From: Bryoerythrophyllum caledonicum
Taxonomy: Eukaryota > Streptophyta > Bryopsida > Pottiales > Pottiaceae
Length of the DNA: 64,000 nt
Reading direction: 5' to 3'
Assembly (NCBI GenBank): GCA_963971425.1
Contig: OZ020517.1
Coordinates: forward strand, 23,756,462 to 23,820,461
Shown here: piece by piece, positions 1 to 12,900 of the stretch
Position numbering within the stretch: position 1 is the stretch's first letter
How the letters are laid out: every line of letters starts with the position of its first letter
Notes under the pieces: generated by a model
Databases searched by the model: none
What the model was told of the DNA's origin: nothing
What the model saw: the letters and a program-made list of their open reading frames with translations, nothing else
Program-made: the position numbers and the translations under genes

Positions 1-1031
1 CCCACAAAAATGCATCTAAACCACATGAGCACGCTCACTCCACCCCCTACTACTATCAAAAAGACCAATGGTCCGACATAGAAGACACATCTAACAAAGG
101 CCCCATACAATCCTAGACAAACTCCTCAAAAAATACAATAAAATACACCATTTAGAAGTCATTGTTGCACAATTTTCCAATATTGAAAAATTGGTCAACA
201 ACAATGACACTGATGACATACTCTCCACTGATTTTTGGACCAATTCTACCATTATTGAGGCCCAAATAACATGCTTGGCTAAATTTAGAACTGAATGATA
301 CATGGGTAACGCACGTAAACAATTATTCTTTGGTCACGAAAGATTTTCCAACATTGTATGCTCCATTTGCAACTCCCCCGGCCTTCACACGTGGCTCCAC
401 GTCCTTTTAAAATGCGAGCTTGCCCACATGCATGCTTTAATTACTAAATGCCACAACAAAGCCGTCTGGAAACTAAGAAAAATGTTAATCTCTTCTAATA
501 AATTCCGATGTTACACTTTCATGACTGCTAGAACATTCAACAATTGCCCGCAAAAAAATATAGTCCCGAATTGGCTCCCCCTTGTCCATGCCACCTCCCC
601 ACTACCAATACATTGCTAGATATAAGCGTGATACCCTATGTGTTCAAGGACTCCAATTTGACGCCTCCCCTCCAACCGTTGTCGATCCCAACTTAACTCT
701 CTTATTTGTTGAATATGCATACTGCAATGATTGATTTCTCGCACAGACAATAATAAACAAGCCCAACATATACCATCCACTAATTGACATTCTGACAAAC
801 CATGGTTGAAAAGTAGATCCTATCATCATTATAACGACGGACGCCCTAGGCTCCAACCCATATATATACCACCAATGACAACATTCTCCAATAGATTCAA
901 AATCCTTATCACTGCTATCCGTTACACTTTTAATACTATCAACAATACCGTTGCACATCACCTTATGCCCATACTACTTCACAAACGAAGCATCAAATAT
1001 AATCAACCACTTCCAACAAAATACAACCTCC
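1..1031 (+). pseudogene. LINE (non-LTR retrotransposon) ORF2 C-terminal fragment, decayed
   Basis: The longest open piece (302-619) carries a zinc-knuckle-like CSIC...H...C pattern and the stretch CHNKAVWKL, as in the C-terminal region downstream of the reverse transcriptase in plant LINEs. Homology continues after a frame change near 610 (RDTLCVQGLQFD, then NLTLLFVEYAY) with in-frame stops near 733 and 803. A further frame change leads to ILLHKRSIKYNQPLP at about 975-1020, matching the usual basic tail. Upstream DNA to base 1 looks like the same element, so it continues beyond the window. No catalytic reverse transcriptase motif is present. It cannot encode an intact protein. Family assignment is by motif resemblance only. 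Confidence 0.6.
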
Positions 1032-1084
1032 TAAAGTTACATACACCCAATGATAACATTAGAAATCGCCCCCAACCACGGTGA

Positions 1085-3156
1085 ATATTTGCAAACTTCC
1101 TCCTAGTAACCAAAGTCACAACTCTATGTCCATTCCCTATCTTGTTACCAACAAACATGACCTAGAGGATGACACGTCCCATCTTCACTGGCCCTTGGCT
1201 ACTTTTCCAATATTGTCTACCCACACAAGGGGGTAGTAGTTCTCCTATACTTGTCCTTGTCCTGCAGACATCAATATAGTGAGTGGAACGAACAGACACT
1301 CCATTCACGCCGACCCCTTTAGAGGCCAGAGTTCTTACTACTATTATTGTTTAGTTTCCACCACAAGCTACATTGGTGCTGTAAAATGTGACATTCTTTA
1401 GTTGTACCTCAGAAACATATCAAAGAAACGTCAGTATAGCCACAAGTCAAATAAATAAAATTAAATAACTAAAATTAAAAGCGCCAACTACCTTAGCCCT
1501 GTCAATTTAGGCAATTGGCTTGGTCGTAAATCGGCGCCCTACTGGCAGACCGGCGCCTAGTTGGCAGGCCAGTTTGGATCAGCGGCTTGGGTGGGCAATA
1601 AATCCAGGGGCGGTGAGCTCCTTCTACGTATTTTTCAATGTTTTCTTATTTTTTAATTTCAAGAATGTTCTTGATTGGGAGTCAGATTTTAGAAGATCGG
1701 GACTTCTAGGGGAAGTAGGTGATTAACATGGCCTTTTATTTCATGAAGGATCCCCAATTTCAAGCCCTGCCTCCTACAGAATGCTTGAATAATTCAATAA
1801 AATCATGAAAATTAGATATTTTGCTATTTTTGAATAATTGTTTTTCTAAAATTACAAGAAATAGAACATATGAGCCGTTGGGATTTTTAAATTTTATAAA
1901 TTTTATAAAGCAAGAAATTTCTTTCCACTATTGTACTCATTCTCATGGTTTATACACCTTTTTTTAAAGTATTTATTTCCACATGTTACATCCCTTGATT
2001 TGACCCCAAATTTTCCATACAATTAGCTAACACCATATGGGTCATATTAGTAATGGTTTTGAACACACATTAGTATAAAACTTACAAGATATGTTAAGTC
2101 AAAGTGGGTTGACCTTCCCAGGCAAGGGAAGAAAAAAACTATTTCTTGGACTTCAAACGCCATAATTTTCATATCCGTGCGGTGGATTGCTATCAAAAAA
2201 AAATTGGCATACTTTATATGAGTTGATTTCTAAGATCTCATGGTAAAAAGACCAAAATGCACTCAAAAATGTTAAATTATTTGTGCCTCTATTTAAATGT
2301 GGCAATTTTGGACTAGTTTTTGAGGGACATTGTCAAGGAACTATAGTATTAAGTTAGGAGTTAGGAAGCCTTCTCTAAACATGAAGATGCTATGTACTAT
2401 GGACCCATTGGATACCTCAAAACTTTGACCATAAAATACAGTGATCAAATTCCGTAAGAGCATCTCCACCGGGGCTCGCCACCTCGGCAGAAATGCCCGG
2501 GCTGGTGGATCCCCAACAGAAGGGCTCTTCTCCGCGCCCATGCCACGCGCCACCCTATTTCAAGTGGTCTGGCCAGCGTAGCATCCGCACGGCAAAATTG
2601 ACAGGTATAGCGGGGGCGTTCAAAAATTTCTCGGCCCTACTCTACCAGCATATGCTTGCTACATGCAGTATCCCTCCTGCCACATTCTGCGCACTATTCC
2701 TCTTACCACATTCAGCCCACGCCACGTACATTCATGGAACCTTCCATCTCCAGCTTGGCAAGGATTATACTAACCATGGCCTACGGTGTGAGCCACTCTT
2801 GGAAAGTGATGCCGAGGCATCTTCACGTGGGGCATCACCAGGCATTTCTGCCTGCGTTGGTGTTTCCACAGTGGACTAACATTTAGATCTTCCATGGACT
2901 GATTAATTCCCAGAAGCAATACCATGGACTTTTCCATACACAAGTTAGTTTCATCTCCACATTTAAGACACAAATACCTGGAAATACATCAAGTAAACGT
3001 CAATGCACCCACAGGTCAAACCTTCATCCAACCTCGTCTAATATGCCCATAATTATGTGGAAACTCTTACTCTCAGCTACTCCGCCAATAGTTTCCATGG
3101 CTACTAGCCTACTACTGTTGTGCAAGCCTTTAATAATTCAAAAGTAGGATGTTGTT
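1085..3156. other. Intergenic, no gene recognised
   Basis: AT-rich DNA with a GC-richer patch around 2460-2880 that gives only short overlapping frames without recognisable domains. Bases 2086-2345 resemble the interior of the TTAA-flanked repeat family (the ATATCCGTGCGGT core lies near 2180) but have no clear ends. Confidence 0.5.
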
Positions 3157-3440
3157 GGATCCCTTTATTTACCTCCGTCAAGCATAGCACCAAGTTTCAG
3201 CCTTGGGTGGGTCTATTTTTTTGGCCTTCTCGCTTTTGGAGCTCTAGAGGTTTTTTTTTAATTCTTTTCTGCCAAATTTTGAGGCATGCGGCTCCAATTT
3301 ATCCTTGGAGGCCCCCCCTTTCAATCAATTAGGGCCCTCCTCCAACATTAAAATAGGAGCCAATTTTTTCCTTTTCCTCCCCCACCTTCTGAAGCCTGAG
3401 GCTTGATGCAAAGCTCGACTGGGGGTATTTAGTGGGATCC
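3157..3440 (-). mobile_element. Mutator-like MITE, copy 1
   Basis: About 284 bases with inverted termini. The left end reads GGATCCCTTTATTTACC and the right end, on the other strand, GGATCCCACTAAATACC. The 8-base word ATGTTGTT lies directly outside both ends (3149-3156 and 3442-3449), a likely target-site duplication of 8-10 bases. The interior matches the copies at 5566 and 57173, in inverted orientation. No coding capacity. Duplication length and G-rich ends favour a Mutator-like origin. Confidence 0.7.
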
Positions 3441-3760
3441 AATGTTGTTGGTCTTCCATTCTACCTACTTATGCTTAGACTAGCATATAGATAATTAGAT
3501 TCTTCCTCATCTATTTGACTTCCATTGTATTGTCCGGCTGTTGGATCATAGTACGCTAAAGTGTACAAGTTGTGGGCAAAAACATGGAATTCAATAGAAG
3601 TTGAAAATACATATTTTTACAATTTGGTTGATTGGTGGAGGAAGTCAACAAGATACTACACGAGGGCCTAATTTGTTATTTATTAAATCCCTTCTACAAG
3701 AATTTTTTTAAGAATGCTTGGGAGGAGGTACATTGTGACACTAAAAAGTCCTGAACTTAA

Positions 3761-4568
3761 TTCCTAAAGGACCAAAGTCCCATCAGGGGACATTTTGAGT
3801 TTGGGTAAGGTACCACGTTTTCAATTCTAGGCATTATTTTCTGAGATTTTTTAGTTAACAGACAACTTTTGATTAGCTTTGCGTAGATACAAATTTCGTA
3901 GAATTCCGACTTACGGTTCAAAAGTTACAGTTTATTTTTACTTACATATACAAATAGTGGAGCAGTTTAGTGTGACATATCACAAATACTATCACTAAAC
4001 TTTAATAACTTCTAATTTCAATAGAAATTCGAGTTTTTGTCCATTTAAAAGAAAGAAAATGTCCTCTTGGAAAGGAAATTTAGATCTTTGCATCCACCGT
4101 ACGGATTTGTGAATTTCAAAAATTTGAGAAGGATATGATATATGCAAAATAGAAAGTGTATTGTTGAATCTCAGCACATAGCTGCATTGCAGGATTTTTT
4201 AGGACATCTTCTACACCTCTTCTACTTCTAAAATTTAGTGCACATGTGCCTAACATGATCTTTTTCAAGTTAACATAATAAATTCACGGCCCATAGTGCA
4301 AAAAGTTGCCATAGAACGTGGTCGAAGTTTGTTGAAGGTGTTTAGTATGACCTCAAAAAGAGATTATGTCTCACTTCAAAGGCTAATATCTTTCAATCCG
4401 TGCAGTCAAACTTACCAAAATTTTCACCACACATTCTCATACAACTCTAGTACAAGATCCTATGATTAAATCTTCAGAAAAAACATTTTGTATCATTTCT
4501 TGTTGAATGCACTGAAAATGGCAGTTTTGGAGTGATTTTGAGGGGAAAATATCTTGGTCCTTTAGGGG
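3761..4568 (-). mobile_element. TTAA-flanked non-autonomous element, copy 1
   Basis: Flanked by TTAA at 3757-3760 and 4569-4572. Left terminus TTCCTAAAGGACCAA mirrors right terminus TTGGTCCTTTAGGGG. The interior carries the family core ATCTTTCAATCCGTGC near 4390. It shares its right TTAA with the next copy, so the two elements lie end to end. No open frame of note. Confidence 0.6.
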
Positions 4569-4572
4569 TTAA

Positions 4573-5455
4573 TCCTCAAAGGATCGTGACAACTTCACAT
4601 TAAAACCACTTCAAAATTATTGATTCTAGTGCATTGACTAAGGAAGGAAACAAAACCTTAAATTTATGGTTTTGACCATAGTATCTCAATTTAAACTTAA
4701 GTAACATACTCACAAACTTTCAAAAAAAACTGACCACACGGATTGAAAGATTATTGTGTCAAGAAAATGGTTCATTTTTTCCCTTGGAAAGAGTGGATCA
4801 GTAGACTTTGACTTTGCTTGGTATCAAATTTTTGCACTACACAAGGTCTAAATCTTTTACCATTGTGTTAAGCATGATGTTGATTCCCTATACACCAATT
4901 TTTAGAGGTAGAGAAGGGGTGTAGCGTATTCAAAACAAGTGTGCAAGGAGTGGAGGTTCAAAAATTGTCAATTCATAAATTTATGGTTCTGTGAACTTAA
5001 CATGTTTTAGAATGATAATCCAAACGATCAATAAGAATTTTTCTAACCACATATTGATGCTAAACAAATGAAAAATGAAAAATATGAAGATCTCTAGGTT
5101 TTATGTAGAAAAGATGAAGTTTTTATCCCGGCTTGCCCAAATGTGTAAAAATGTTTGACTTGAGTTAAAATGGCTTTTTACACTAGAGACAAGAGTTTTT
5201 CTTTGACATCTTCAAAGAATAAAATATTCTCTATATGTATGAAAAATCTCAATGTCAATAGAAACTTCTAGCAAAATTTTGGAGATGCTAGGAGTCCCCA
5301 ATTCTAACTTTGAGTGGTACTAACTTTCAAACCATGAATCTTGAAAGAATTTTAATAATACCTCCACAAAGCTCTTATCAGGGAACATCTAGTACAAAAA
5401 TTTCAAAATCCAAAATCAAAATCGTCCTCCCAAAGAACACTTGGTCCTTTAGGGG
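4573..5455 (+). mobile_element. TTAA-flanked non-autonomous element, copy 2
   Basis: About 883 bases directly following copy 1. TTAA at 4569-4572 on the left; TAAA (probably a mutated TTAA) at 5456-5459 on the right after TTGGTCCTTTAGGGG. The interior matches the copies at 24241 and 33095 over most of its length, including the family core near 4740 and the stretch around TTTTTGCACTACACAAGG near 4830. Confidence 0.6.
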
Positions 5456-5565
5456 TAAAGTTGGCATAACCTTTTTCCCATACCTCCAATGAGAATAAAA
5501 ATTAGATTTCCATCTACCTTGTCTCTTCTTGCATCTTTGTAACTCCCATTGAGGGGCGCCAGGTA

Positions 5566-5825
5566 GAATTGACCCCCTCGCTTGTCCTTACCGGAGGGAT
5601 TCACGAGGTGGTGGGGCCAAACTTGGCCCCTATTTTGTTTTTGGATGGGGCCCTATTTATTGCAAGTGAAGGTCCTCCAAGGTAAACCATAGCCATAGGC
5701 CCCAAATTTGTCAAAAAAAATCCCAAAAAAGCCTCTAGACCCCCCAAAAGAAGTGGGCCAGAAAAATGACCCATGCAATTATGACGGGGCCCACCTCGGG
5801 TAAGGACGAGCGAGGGGGTCAATTC
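5566..5825 (+). mobile_element. MITE, copy 2 of the 3157/57173 family with different ends
   Basis: About 260 bases bounded by inverted repeats of roughly 26 bases that begin GAATTGACCCCCTCGC. The interior (from GGCCCCTATTTTG to AGCCTCTAGACCCC and beyond) matches copies 1 and 3, but the terminal sequences differ from theirs. No clear target-site duplication. It lies about 550 bases upstream of the FAD oxidase start codon, so it may sit in that promoter. Confidence 0.65.
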
Positions 5826-6375
5826 GCCCTAGGCATAGGCATACATTACAGACCAGGCTTGGTGAAGTTCATCACTAAGTTGGGGCGAAAAAATTGTCCC
5901 GGTGGGGCCCACCAACATTAACTAAGAGTCGACTTTTTCCAGCTTTACTTTTCCCAAGCAGGTGAGTATAGCAATTTCCTGCTTCATCGAAGTAGACAAC
6001 TAGAGAAAACACGGCCAGGTCCGAACAGTACTTGGGAGCTCGCACAGAATCCTGGGCTCTCGAGTATATTCTGCTAAAGTGTATATCAGGCTCAGAACAC
6101 GTCGCGAAGCAGTGAAAGAATTAACTATGAATCGGTTCCTCTTTCTACCCACTTTACTCCCTCATTGGTTCCCACCAAGATGAGTTTTGGGAGCTGGCCT
6201 TCTGGAAGATCAACCCCAGGAAACACCCCCAGAATCAAAGGTTTGTAGTAATGGTGGCTCATGCTTGAGCAGGAAACTTATTACACGGAGAGCTTCCAAG
6301 TGTTTCTCCTAGCTCCTCATTCCTCTGGTTTGTATCAGCATCAGTAAATATAGTTGAGAGTCCAGTGACTTCACC

Positions 6376-8687
6376 ATGGGCAGATTCGGATTTGTCTCAG
6401 TGTTGGCAACTGTGGTGTTACTTGCCTTCGTACCCTCAGAGTCAGTAGCAGCTGCGTTCGACCAACAGGTGTGCAGGCTCGCTCCTTCAATCTAATGATT
6501 GAATTCACGTTTTGTGATATTGGCTAGATTTGCCTTGTGATACATGCTGCCTTTGTAAACTTTTACAGCTATCCGTTTGTGCCCAATTTGAAGTTCTTCG
6601 TGTGAATCATGGCCTGAAACTGTCCCTCGTACATATGGGGTTGTTTTTCCGTACTTTAAAGTGGACACTTTTACATTCTGCATAAGTTTTTAATTTTCTG
6701 GATGGGATGAGGGATGAGGAGCTCATTTGAGCAAGCAAGCAGGAGCAGTACTGAATTTGCCAAGCTCATGATTGACGATGCGCAGGTTCGTATGGGGCGA
6801 AAGCTGGCGCACGCCACCACGCTGCAGCAGTGCTTGGCTCAGGGCGGTGCGCTTACGGCGTTTCCGGGGAGCTCCGAGTACAGCAACGCGCGAGAGGCGC
6901 ACAACACGCGGGACCTTTATGCGCCCGCGGCGTTCGTGTTCCCTACCACGGTGGCGCAGGTGCAGAACGCCATCACGTGCTCCAAGCAGGTGGGCGTGGG
7001 GATCGTGCCTCGCTGCGGCGGCCACTCGTATGAAGCCTACTCCCTCGGTCAGTACCCTCCCTCCCTCAATCGGTCATTGCTCTGTCGGTACTTTTCGCAG
7101 TACCTCGTCATCATTCAGCCATTCAATTCTCTCATCACATGGAACAGCTACTAGAATCCTTCAAGGAAGTGCGGACGAGTGCGGGGGACCTTTAGAAACG
7201 CGCTTAGAACTACTTTTGGGGATTTAGTTTTTACCCAAAGTTTCAATCAGATACCCCTTCTTTTTGTTTATTACACTCACTCTTATATACAGAAGAATTT
7301 TATGGTGTCTCAACTAGAATTCCTCAAATGAGTATGGAAGAGCATGGTGGTCTTGAAACTCAGACTAAGTAAGTGGCATTAACCACAACAGGACATGTTG
7401 TACCATGAACTGTAGCTGCCTTTTCAGTCAACTGATTCCAGATGTTTTGAGCTGAATTTATGTCAAATGAAAATAAGAAAGGCCGTCATTTACTCATTTG
7501 TATAACTTTACAATTGCCCGTTTGTTGCAGGAGGTCGGGATGGGGTGCTGGTGGTGGACATGGCGAGATTCAAGCAGCTCAGCTACAACAGCGCGGCGAA
7601 AACCGCCGTAGTGGGCGCGGGGTGGCGGCTGGGCCCGCTCTACTTGGCGCTCTGGAACGCCGGCAAGGTGACGATCCCGGCGGGCGCCTGCCTGACGGTG
7701 GGCGTGGCGGGGCACGCGCTGGGCGGCGGCTGGGGCTTCATCTCGCGCAAGTTCGGCCTCGTGTCTGACAACATCCTGGAGCTTCAGCTCGTCACCGCCA
7801 ACGGCACCGTCGTCACCTGCAACGCGAACAAGAACAAGGACCTCTACTTCGCGCTCCGAGGCGCCGGTGCCACCTCGTACGGGATCGTCACGCAGTTCAC
7901 GTTCCGCGTGAGCGACGTCTCGTTCCCCGTCACGCACTTCAAGTACACATGGACCACCAAGTCGCTCCAGTTCCAGAACTTCAAGGCGTTCCAGATCTGG
8001 GGGGTCAACGTCCCCGCCGAGATCTCCGCCCTTTTTTACATGGACACTGCCGGAGTTAGCTGGCTAGAAGGGAACTACCTTGGCCCCAGATCCTCCCTCC
8101 CACCTCTAGTCCAAAGCTTCCTCTCCGCTGCAGGACCCAACCCCAAAACTAGCGTGGAGCAGGTCGACTGGATCCACTCGACTCTAGTGAGCGCAGGCTA
8201 CGCTAGCAACACCGATCCAAACACCTTGAACAACATCCCGTACCCCACCTTGTCATTCAAGGCCAAGTCAACCTTCGTGAACGCGCCGGGGATGTCGAAC
8301 CGGGGGATCAACGCCATGATCAAGGCCTTGAGATCAGCCGGGAACAACAACGCGTACTTCAGCTTCGATCTGTATGGCTCCCAGTCCGCTATCAACAACG
8401 TGGCACCGACCGCATCTGCGTTTGTGCATCGAGGCTCTCTTCACAGCGTTCATATGGTGGCGTATTGGAGTAACGCGAGTGATGCGGTGGGGCAGACGAG
8501 GTACATCAGGAACTGCTTCGATGCCGTGAAGCCGTATGCCACGGGAGCCGCGTACCAGAACTTCATCGATAGTGATATGCCTCTCAGCGCGTACTACGGG
8601 GCCAGTCTCGGTAAGCTCATCCGGGAGAAGAAGAAGTGGGATCCGCAAAATGTCTTCAAGTTCCGGCAGAGCATACCGCTCAATTAG
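6376..8687 (+). CDS. Berberine bridge enzyme-like FAD-linked oxidase, secreted
   Basis: Three exons (6376-6468, 6786-7047, 7531-8687) joined by GT-AG introns encode 503 residues, normal for this family. Exon 1 is a signal peptide with a hydrophobic core at about residues 8-20, which fixes the start at 6376. The FAD-binding PCMH-type domain spans about residues 75-250. His111 in RCGGHSYEAYS and Cys172 in PAGACLTVGVAGH match the two residues that hold FAD covalently in bicovalent members. The C-terminal BBE segment (YQNFIDSD, then WDPQNVFKF) is intact. Enzymes of this family oxidise alcohols, sugars or alkaloid precursors with oxygen and release H2O2; the substrate here cannot be read. Exons 2-3 are very GC-rich, with many codons ending in G or C, in AT-rich surroundings. 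It converges with the JmjC gene. Confidence 0.93.
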
Positions 8688-9931
8688 ATAATAAGGTAGA
8701 GGCACCCAATTCCGATCGGCCACCCAATTCCGATCAGTAGAGTATGCATGGCATGGTGCATGAAAATGGCAAATGCATGAAATGGTGCATGAAGTGACCC
8801 AAAACCGATAACCCAAAAGCTGAAAACACCAGTCATTATCGGCATTGGGTCATGAAGTGTGTAATTTTGGGTTGCTCCACCTCAATTGAACTCTCATTGG
8901 TGACATAGCCTCGAAAGTCAAACAAGGCCGATCGGCATTGGATACCCTCCATGAGTTGGTTATCCATGACATGTCTTCTCTCTTGTACTCACTCTCACTT
9001 GTTGGCATTGGGCAAAGGAAGGCACTAAATCTCACGTACTCTATATTGTGATTGTGGGCTCCAGTGGTTTTTGGGCTTTTAAATTCTATATCAATTCCAA
9101 ATTTTTGTGGTTAAATTTGAAAAGATATTTGTTGAGTTTCATTCCTAATTCCACGTCTGTCTACAGAAATGTTTTTGACATACAATGTCATTTGAGTCCC
9201 CAACTGGCTTAAGTGATCGAAATTGGGTGCCTCTCCCTTAGAACCTAGCCAAAGATCCATGTATTGTACTGTGATTACACCGTGAAAATACACACATAGT
9301 ATCGATGATATTTTAATCTTTCTCTTTTCCAAATTATAGAGCAATGCATTCCGAGTTATCCTAAACGACCATCGTGAACCGGGAGTTTGGCCGTGAGTTG
9401 CAAACCAGGAGACAACTGCGAAAATTCATCTCTGCTGACAGAGAAGGACAGAATCTAAGCATCTGGGAACCAACAAAGCTAACTTTAAAAAGCGGAGAAT
9501 GAGTTCGATATATCTATGAATAGAATACGAACATGTTAAATAGAAAGAAATGGTGAAACTTTCGTTTCGGTTCTCAGAGGCCTCTACAATTGGTGTACAC
9601 TGTTCTACAATCCTTTCGATGAAGGCTGCACGATACCTTGAAAAAGGTGGGAGCATAACGGAATCCATGATTCCCGCCTTTGAAGAAATTGAAGAAGGTG
9701 ACTGTCGAGCCAAGTCTGAAATTAATGGAAATCTAGTTAAACACTGGATTCAGATGATAATGAACAATCCGAGGCAGGTAATGGCTGATGTGCCGGATAG
9801 TTTATAGTTCATAGTCTGCACTATACAACAGAATCGTGTCAAGAGACTAAGCAAAACCTCCAGGTACTTACTCTTCAGAATAGATGAAATTTAGTGCAAA
9901 AGTTGAAGAGTTGGTGAAATCAACTCACCGT
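8688..9931. other. Convergent intergenic region
   Basis: Separates the 3' ends of the oxidase (+) and demethylase (-) genes and probably holds both 3' UTRs. Bases 8700-8830 contain imperfect repeats of CCCAATTCCGATC and CATGGTGCATGAA. An 85-codon frame at 9550-9807 (+) has no recognised domain and lies opposite the expected 3' UTR of the demethylase, so it is not called as a gene. Confidence 0.55.
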
Positions 9932-12900
9932 TTAGACATTCCGCTTCCTCAACTGTCGTGAAGTTCTTCCTGCCTTGTTTGAGGGCTCATGATCTGCGGA
10001 GTCGTCTGACCCGAGTTCAATGGGCTCTCCATTCTCTGGCTTGGCCTCATGAGGCTTTGACTTTGGTCTCTCCTCGGGTAACTCCCTGTCAACATAATAT
10101 CATGTGCCAGAGCATTAAGCAAAACGCTTCAGCTTTTCAGCACGCATGTTCAGTTCTTCACCAATTTACGTTGTTATTCCAGTAAATTTCTCCTCCAGTT
10201 GACAATCAACTTGTTGGCTGAAGCTCATTATATTCATAGACTTTCTGTGGAGCAAATAATATGATCTATAAAACCTGGGGACCCTGTCCTCCCGCGCCAC
10301 TGCAGCTTGGATCTTCTTGTGTACTTATAAAAACTATGGAGGGTCTTTTTCCTGGCTAAATACTCTTCCAACGTCTCTTCAATGGCGTCTTCCCTGTGTA
10401 AATACTCAACATGAATCATAGAAGGAGTACATCAAGTAGTATATCACAAATATAATACGAGTCTCGTTCACAAGCTCAATCATTTTCATAAATTCTACCC
10501 GGTTAACTCTTGCTGGTGGATTACTAACGGTTTTGCAGGTAACTTCTGGCTTTTCAGTTCTTTACAAAACGCCTCCAACGTCTCGTCCCTGGACTCACTC
10601 ATGAAGTACACAAAACTTAGTCTCAAAACTAGGCAGAGCGCCTTCAAGACTTCATAAGTTTGAAAGCAACTCACTTAGACCTCTCCATCTTGTGGAGCTG
10701 GTCCACAGCGTGCCTGGCTGTATACAGCATCATCTTCCTCACCTAAAAATATGGAACATATACATGTCAGTACGTCTTGAACACAGAAGAAGGCACCAGA
10801 GTAAATTCAGGGCTAACCTCCAGCTTGTCCTCCTTCGCCCGGTGAAATACGGGAAGAAGTCGAAACTGATTCGTAAGCTCGACACACTGCTTCACATTCT
10901 CTGGCGAAACGAAGTCGAGTGCCACCTTGATACAAGACTGCAACACCAATTCCAAATGGATTAGAATCTAGAAAAACCAATAATGTGCAAGCAGGGACAT
11001 AGGTCACAGTTTAAGTCAGGAGTGCATATATTATTGAGTCAGGGCTACCTTCAAATTACGAACTTGGTGAGGACATCCAGCCGGGATGAAGACTGCTTCC
11101 CCAAAATCCTGCTCGAAAGTCCAGGGCTCAACTCCTACAAAAGTAATCATGATGGAATTAATAACCACGAGCTGACCATAGAGGTGATTATAGAGTGTTT
11201 TCAGAAAACTACAAAGCATTTGAAGAGTCTCACCGTATTCCTCCTTCAACTTCCTCTTTTGCTCCGCATCCAGGTAGAATGTCTGATCGTGAATGGGATG
11301 CCACACCTGCAAATTGAGGCAAATCATTGATTGGGCACATAGACCGCAAAATCTAGCAAGAAACTGGAAGGACACATATTTGGGATAACTCACGGCATTA
11401 AGGGGCATTTGGTCGATGTGCAAAAACTCTTGGTAATGTTTCCGCAGGAACTCCTCGAGCTTGGGCACGTCCTCCCGTCGAAAGATGTCCCAGAGAGCGC
11501 CGCCATAGCTTGGCTTAAGCTGCTGCTCTTCGATTGCAACAGTGCCGTTGCTTTCCAGCTTCACGTGAGTCGCGCTTGAGTGACCGTTTTCACCATTCGG
11601 TAGTGTCGCATCACCAGAAGTACTTGCGATTTCCTCCTTCACTTTCGCTATCTTCGCCGGTCTTCCCCTCTTCCCTGGTTTTGGCTTGGCCGGTTCCTCT
11701 GTTGCCTTGTGGCCGAAAGCACCAAAAGCAACCTTGCCTTTCTTGAACTGCTCTTGAAGCTTTGCAATTATCGTCTGCTGGTCCTTGAGCCAACTAATCT
11801 CGTCACAATGGGTCAAAACATTCACCTGAAATTGAAACCAGTATAGATAAGAATTTTAAGTGGTTAAAACAAGAGATAACACCAGAGTTTCATGAACATA
11901 GCCGAAAAGGACATGAAAGGACTTTGAGAAAACTTACCGCATCTGACATGTCGCAATGCAGCTTAGTGACTGAGTCTCCCATCCCCAGCTCATGCCTCAT
12001 CCCGTAAGCAATGTACGTCTTCGGGCCCAAGTCTGGCTTGATGGCATCCTGGGGCACCTGAGCAGCAAGGTTGAGCAGCCCTGCTGTTGGATCAGTATAC
12101 TCCTGAAAAGGCAAGGATCGGAGAAACTCCGACCCATGCCGTGGAAGCCGCTCCTCAAAGTAATTCGATGGTGGCCAATCCTTTAACTTCAGCAACTCCG
12201 GCCATCCTTTAGGCTCGACATGAAGCCTCCCTTCTTCATACCCTATGAAGAACTGGTGAATGTTGATCTCCACCTGAAAAGACGAATCAAAAACCAATAC
12301 ATGAATAACATCTCTAACATCAAAGAACGACTGTACACGAAACCGAGGAAAAAGCATTCCACAACACATCGCATATGGAAAAAAAAAAGACATCTTTGAA
12401 ATTACAAAAGGCCTGCACGTGCTTGAATTGAACAAGATTTAAATGTAAACCAAAACGAGGCTCTTCTTACCTCGCGCCAATCAAGGCAATCTAAGGCCTT
12501 GACAGTCTTGTTATCGTCCTCAAATTTGCCTTTGGTGGTTTCACGAACAGCGCGCCACATGACCATGGGATCCCAGCTGAGTCCCAAGGGATCATGCCTC
12601 ACAATGTCTGTCACAATGACCGGCTCTCCAAGCGTCCAGTGCTTCTGGAAGTGCACAAGGCCTTCATCCACCAAGCTCTTTCGTGTGGGGCAGAACAGGT
12701 TGTTATCATTCGAGGTCTTCCTGTTGGCGCAGCAGCGCAGCTGCATCTGCGTCTGCCCACTCTCATGGGCGTCCGACTTCTCGCAGATAGCACAATACAT
12801 ATCTTTGCTCTGCTTCACCATCTCCCCAGGCATGGCTGCAGCATTCTCCACGTCCTGCATGAGCTTGGCCGTCCAGTCCTGGTCGAAGAGAGTGCGGAGG

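Noticed and set aside
9550-9807. Plus-strand 85-codon frame between the oxidase and demethylase genes
   Set aside because: No recognised domain and opposite the expected 3' UTR of the demethylase; length is compatible with chance.
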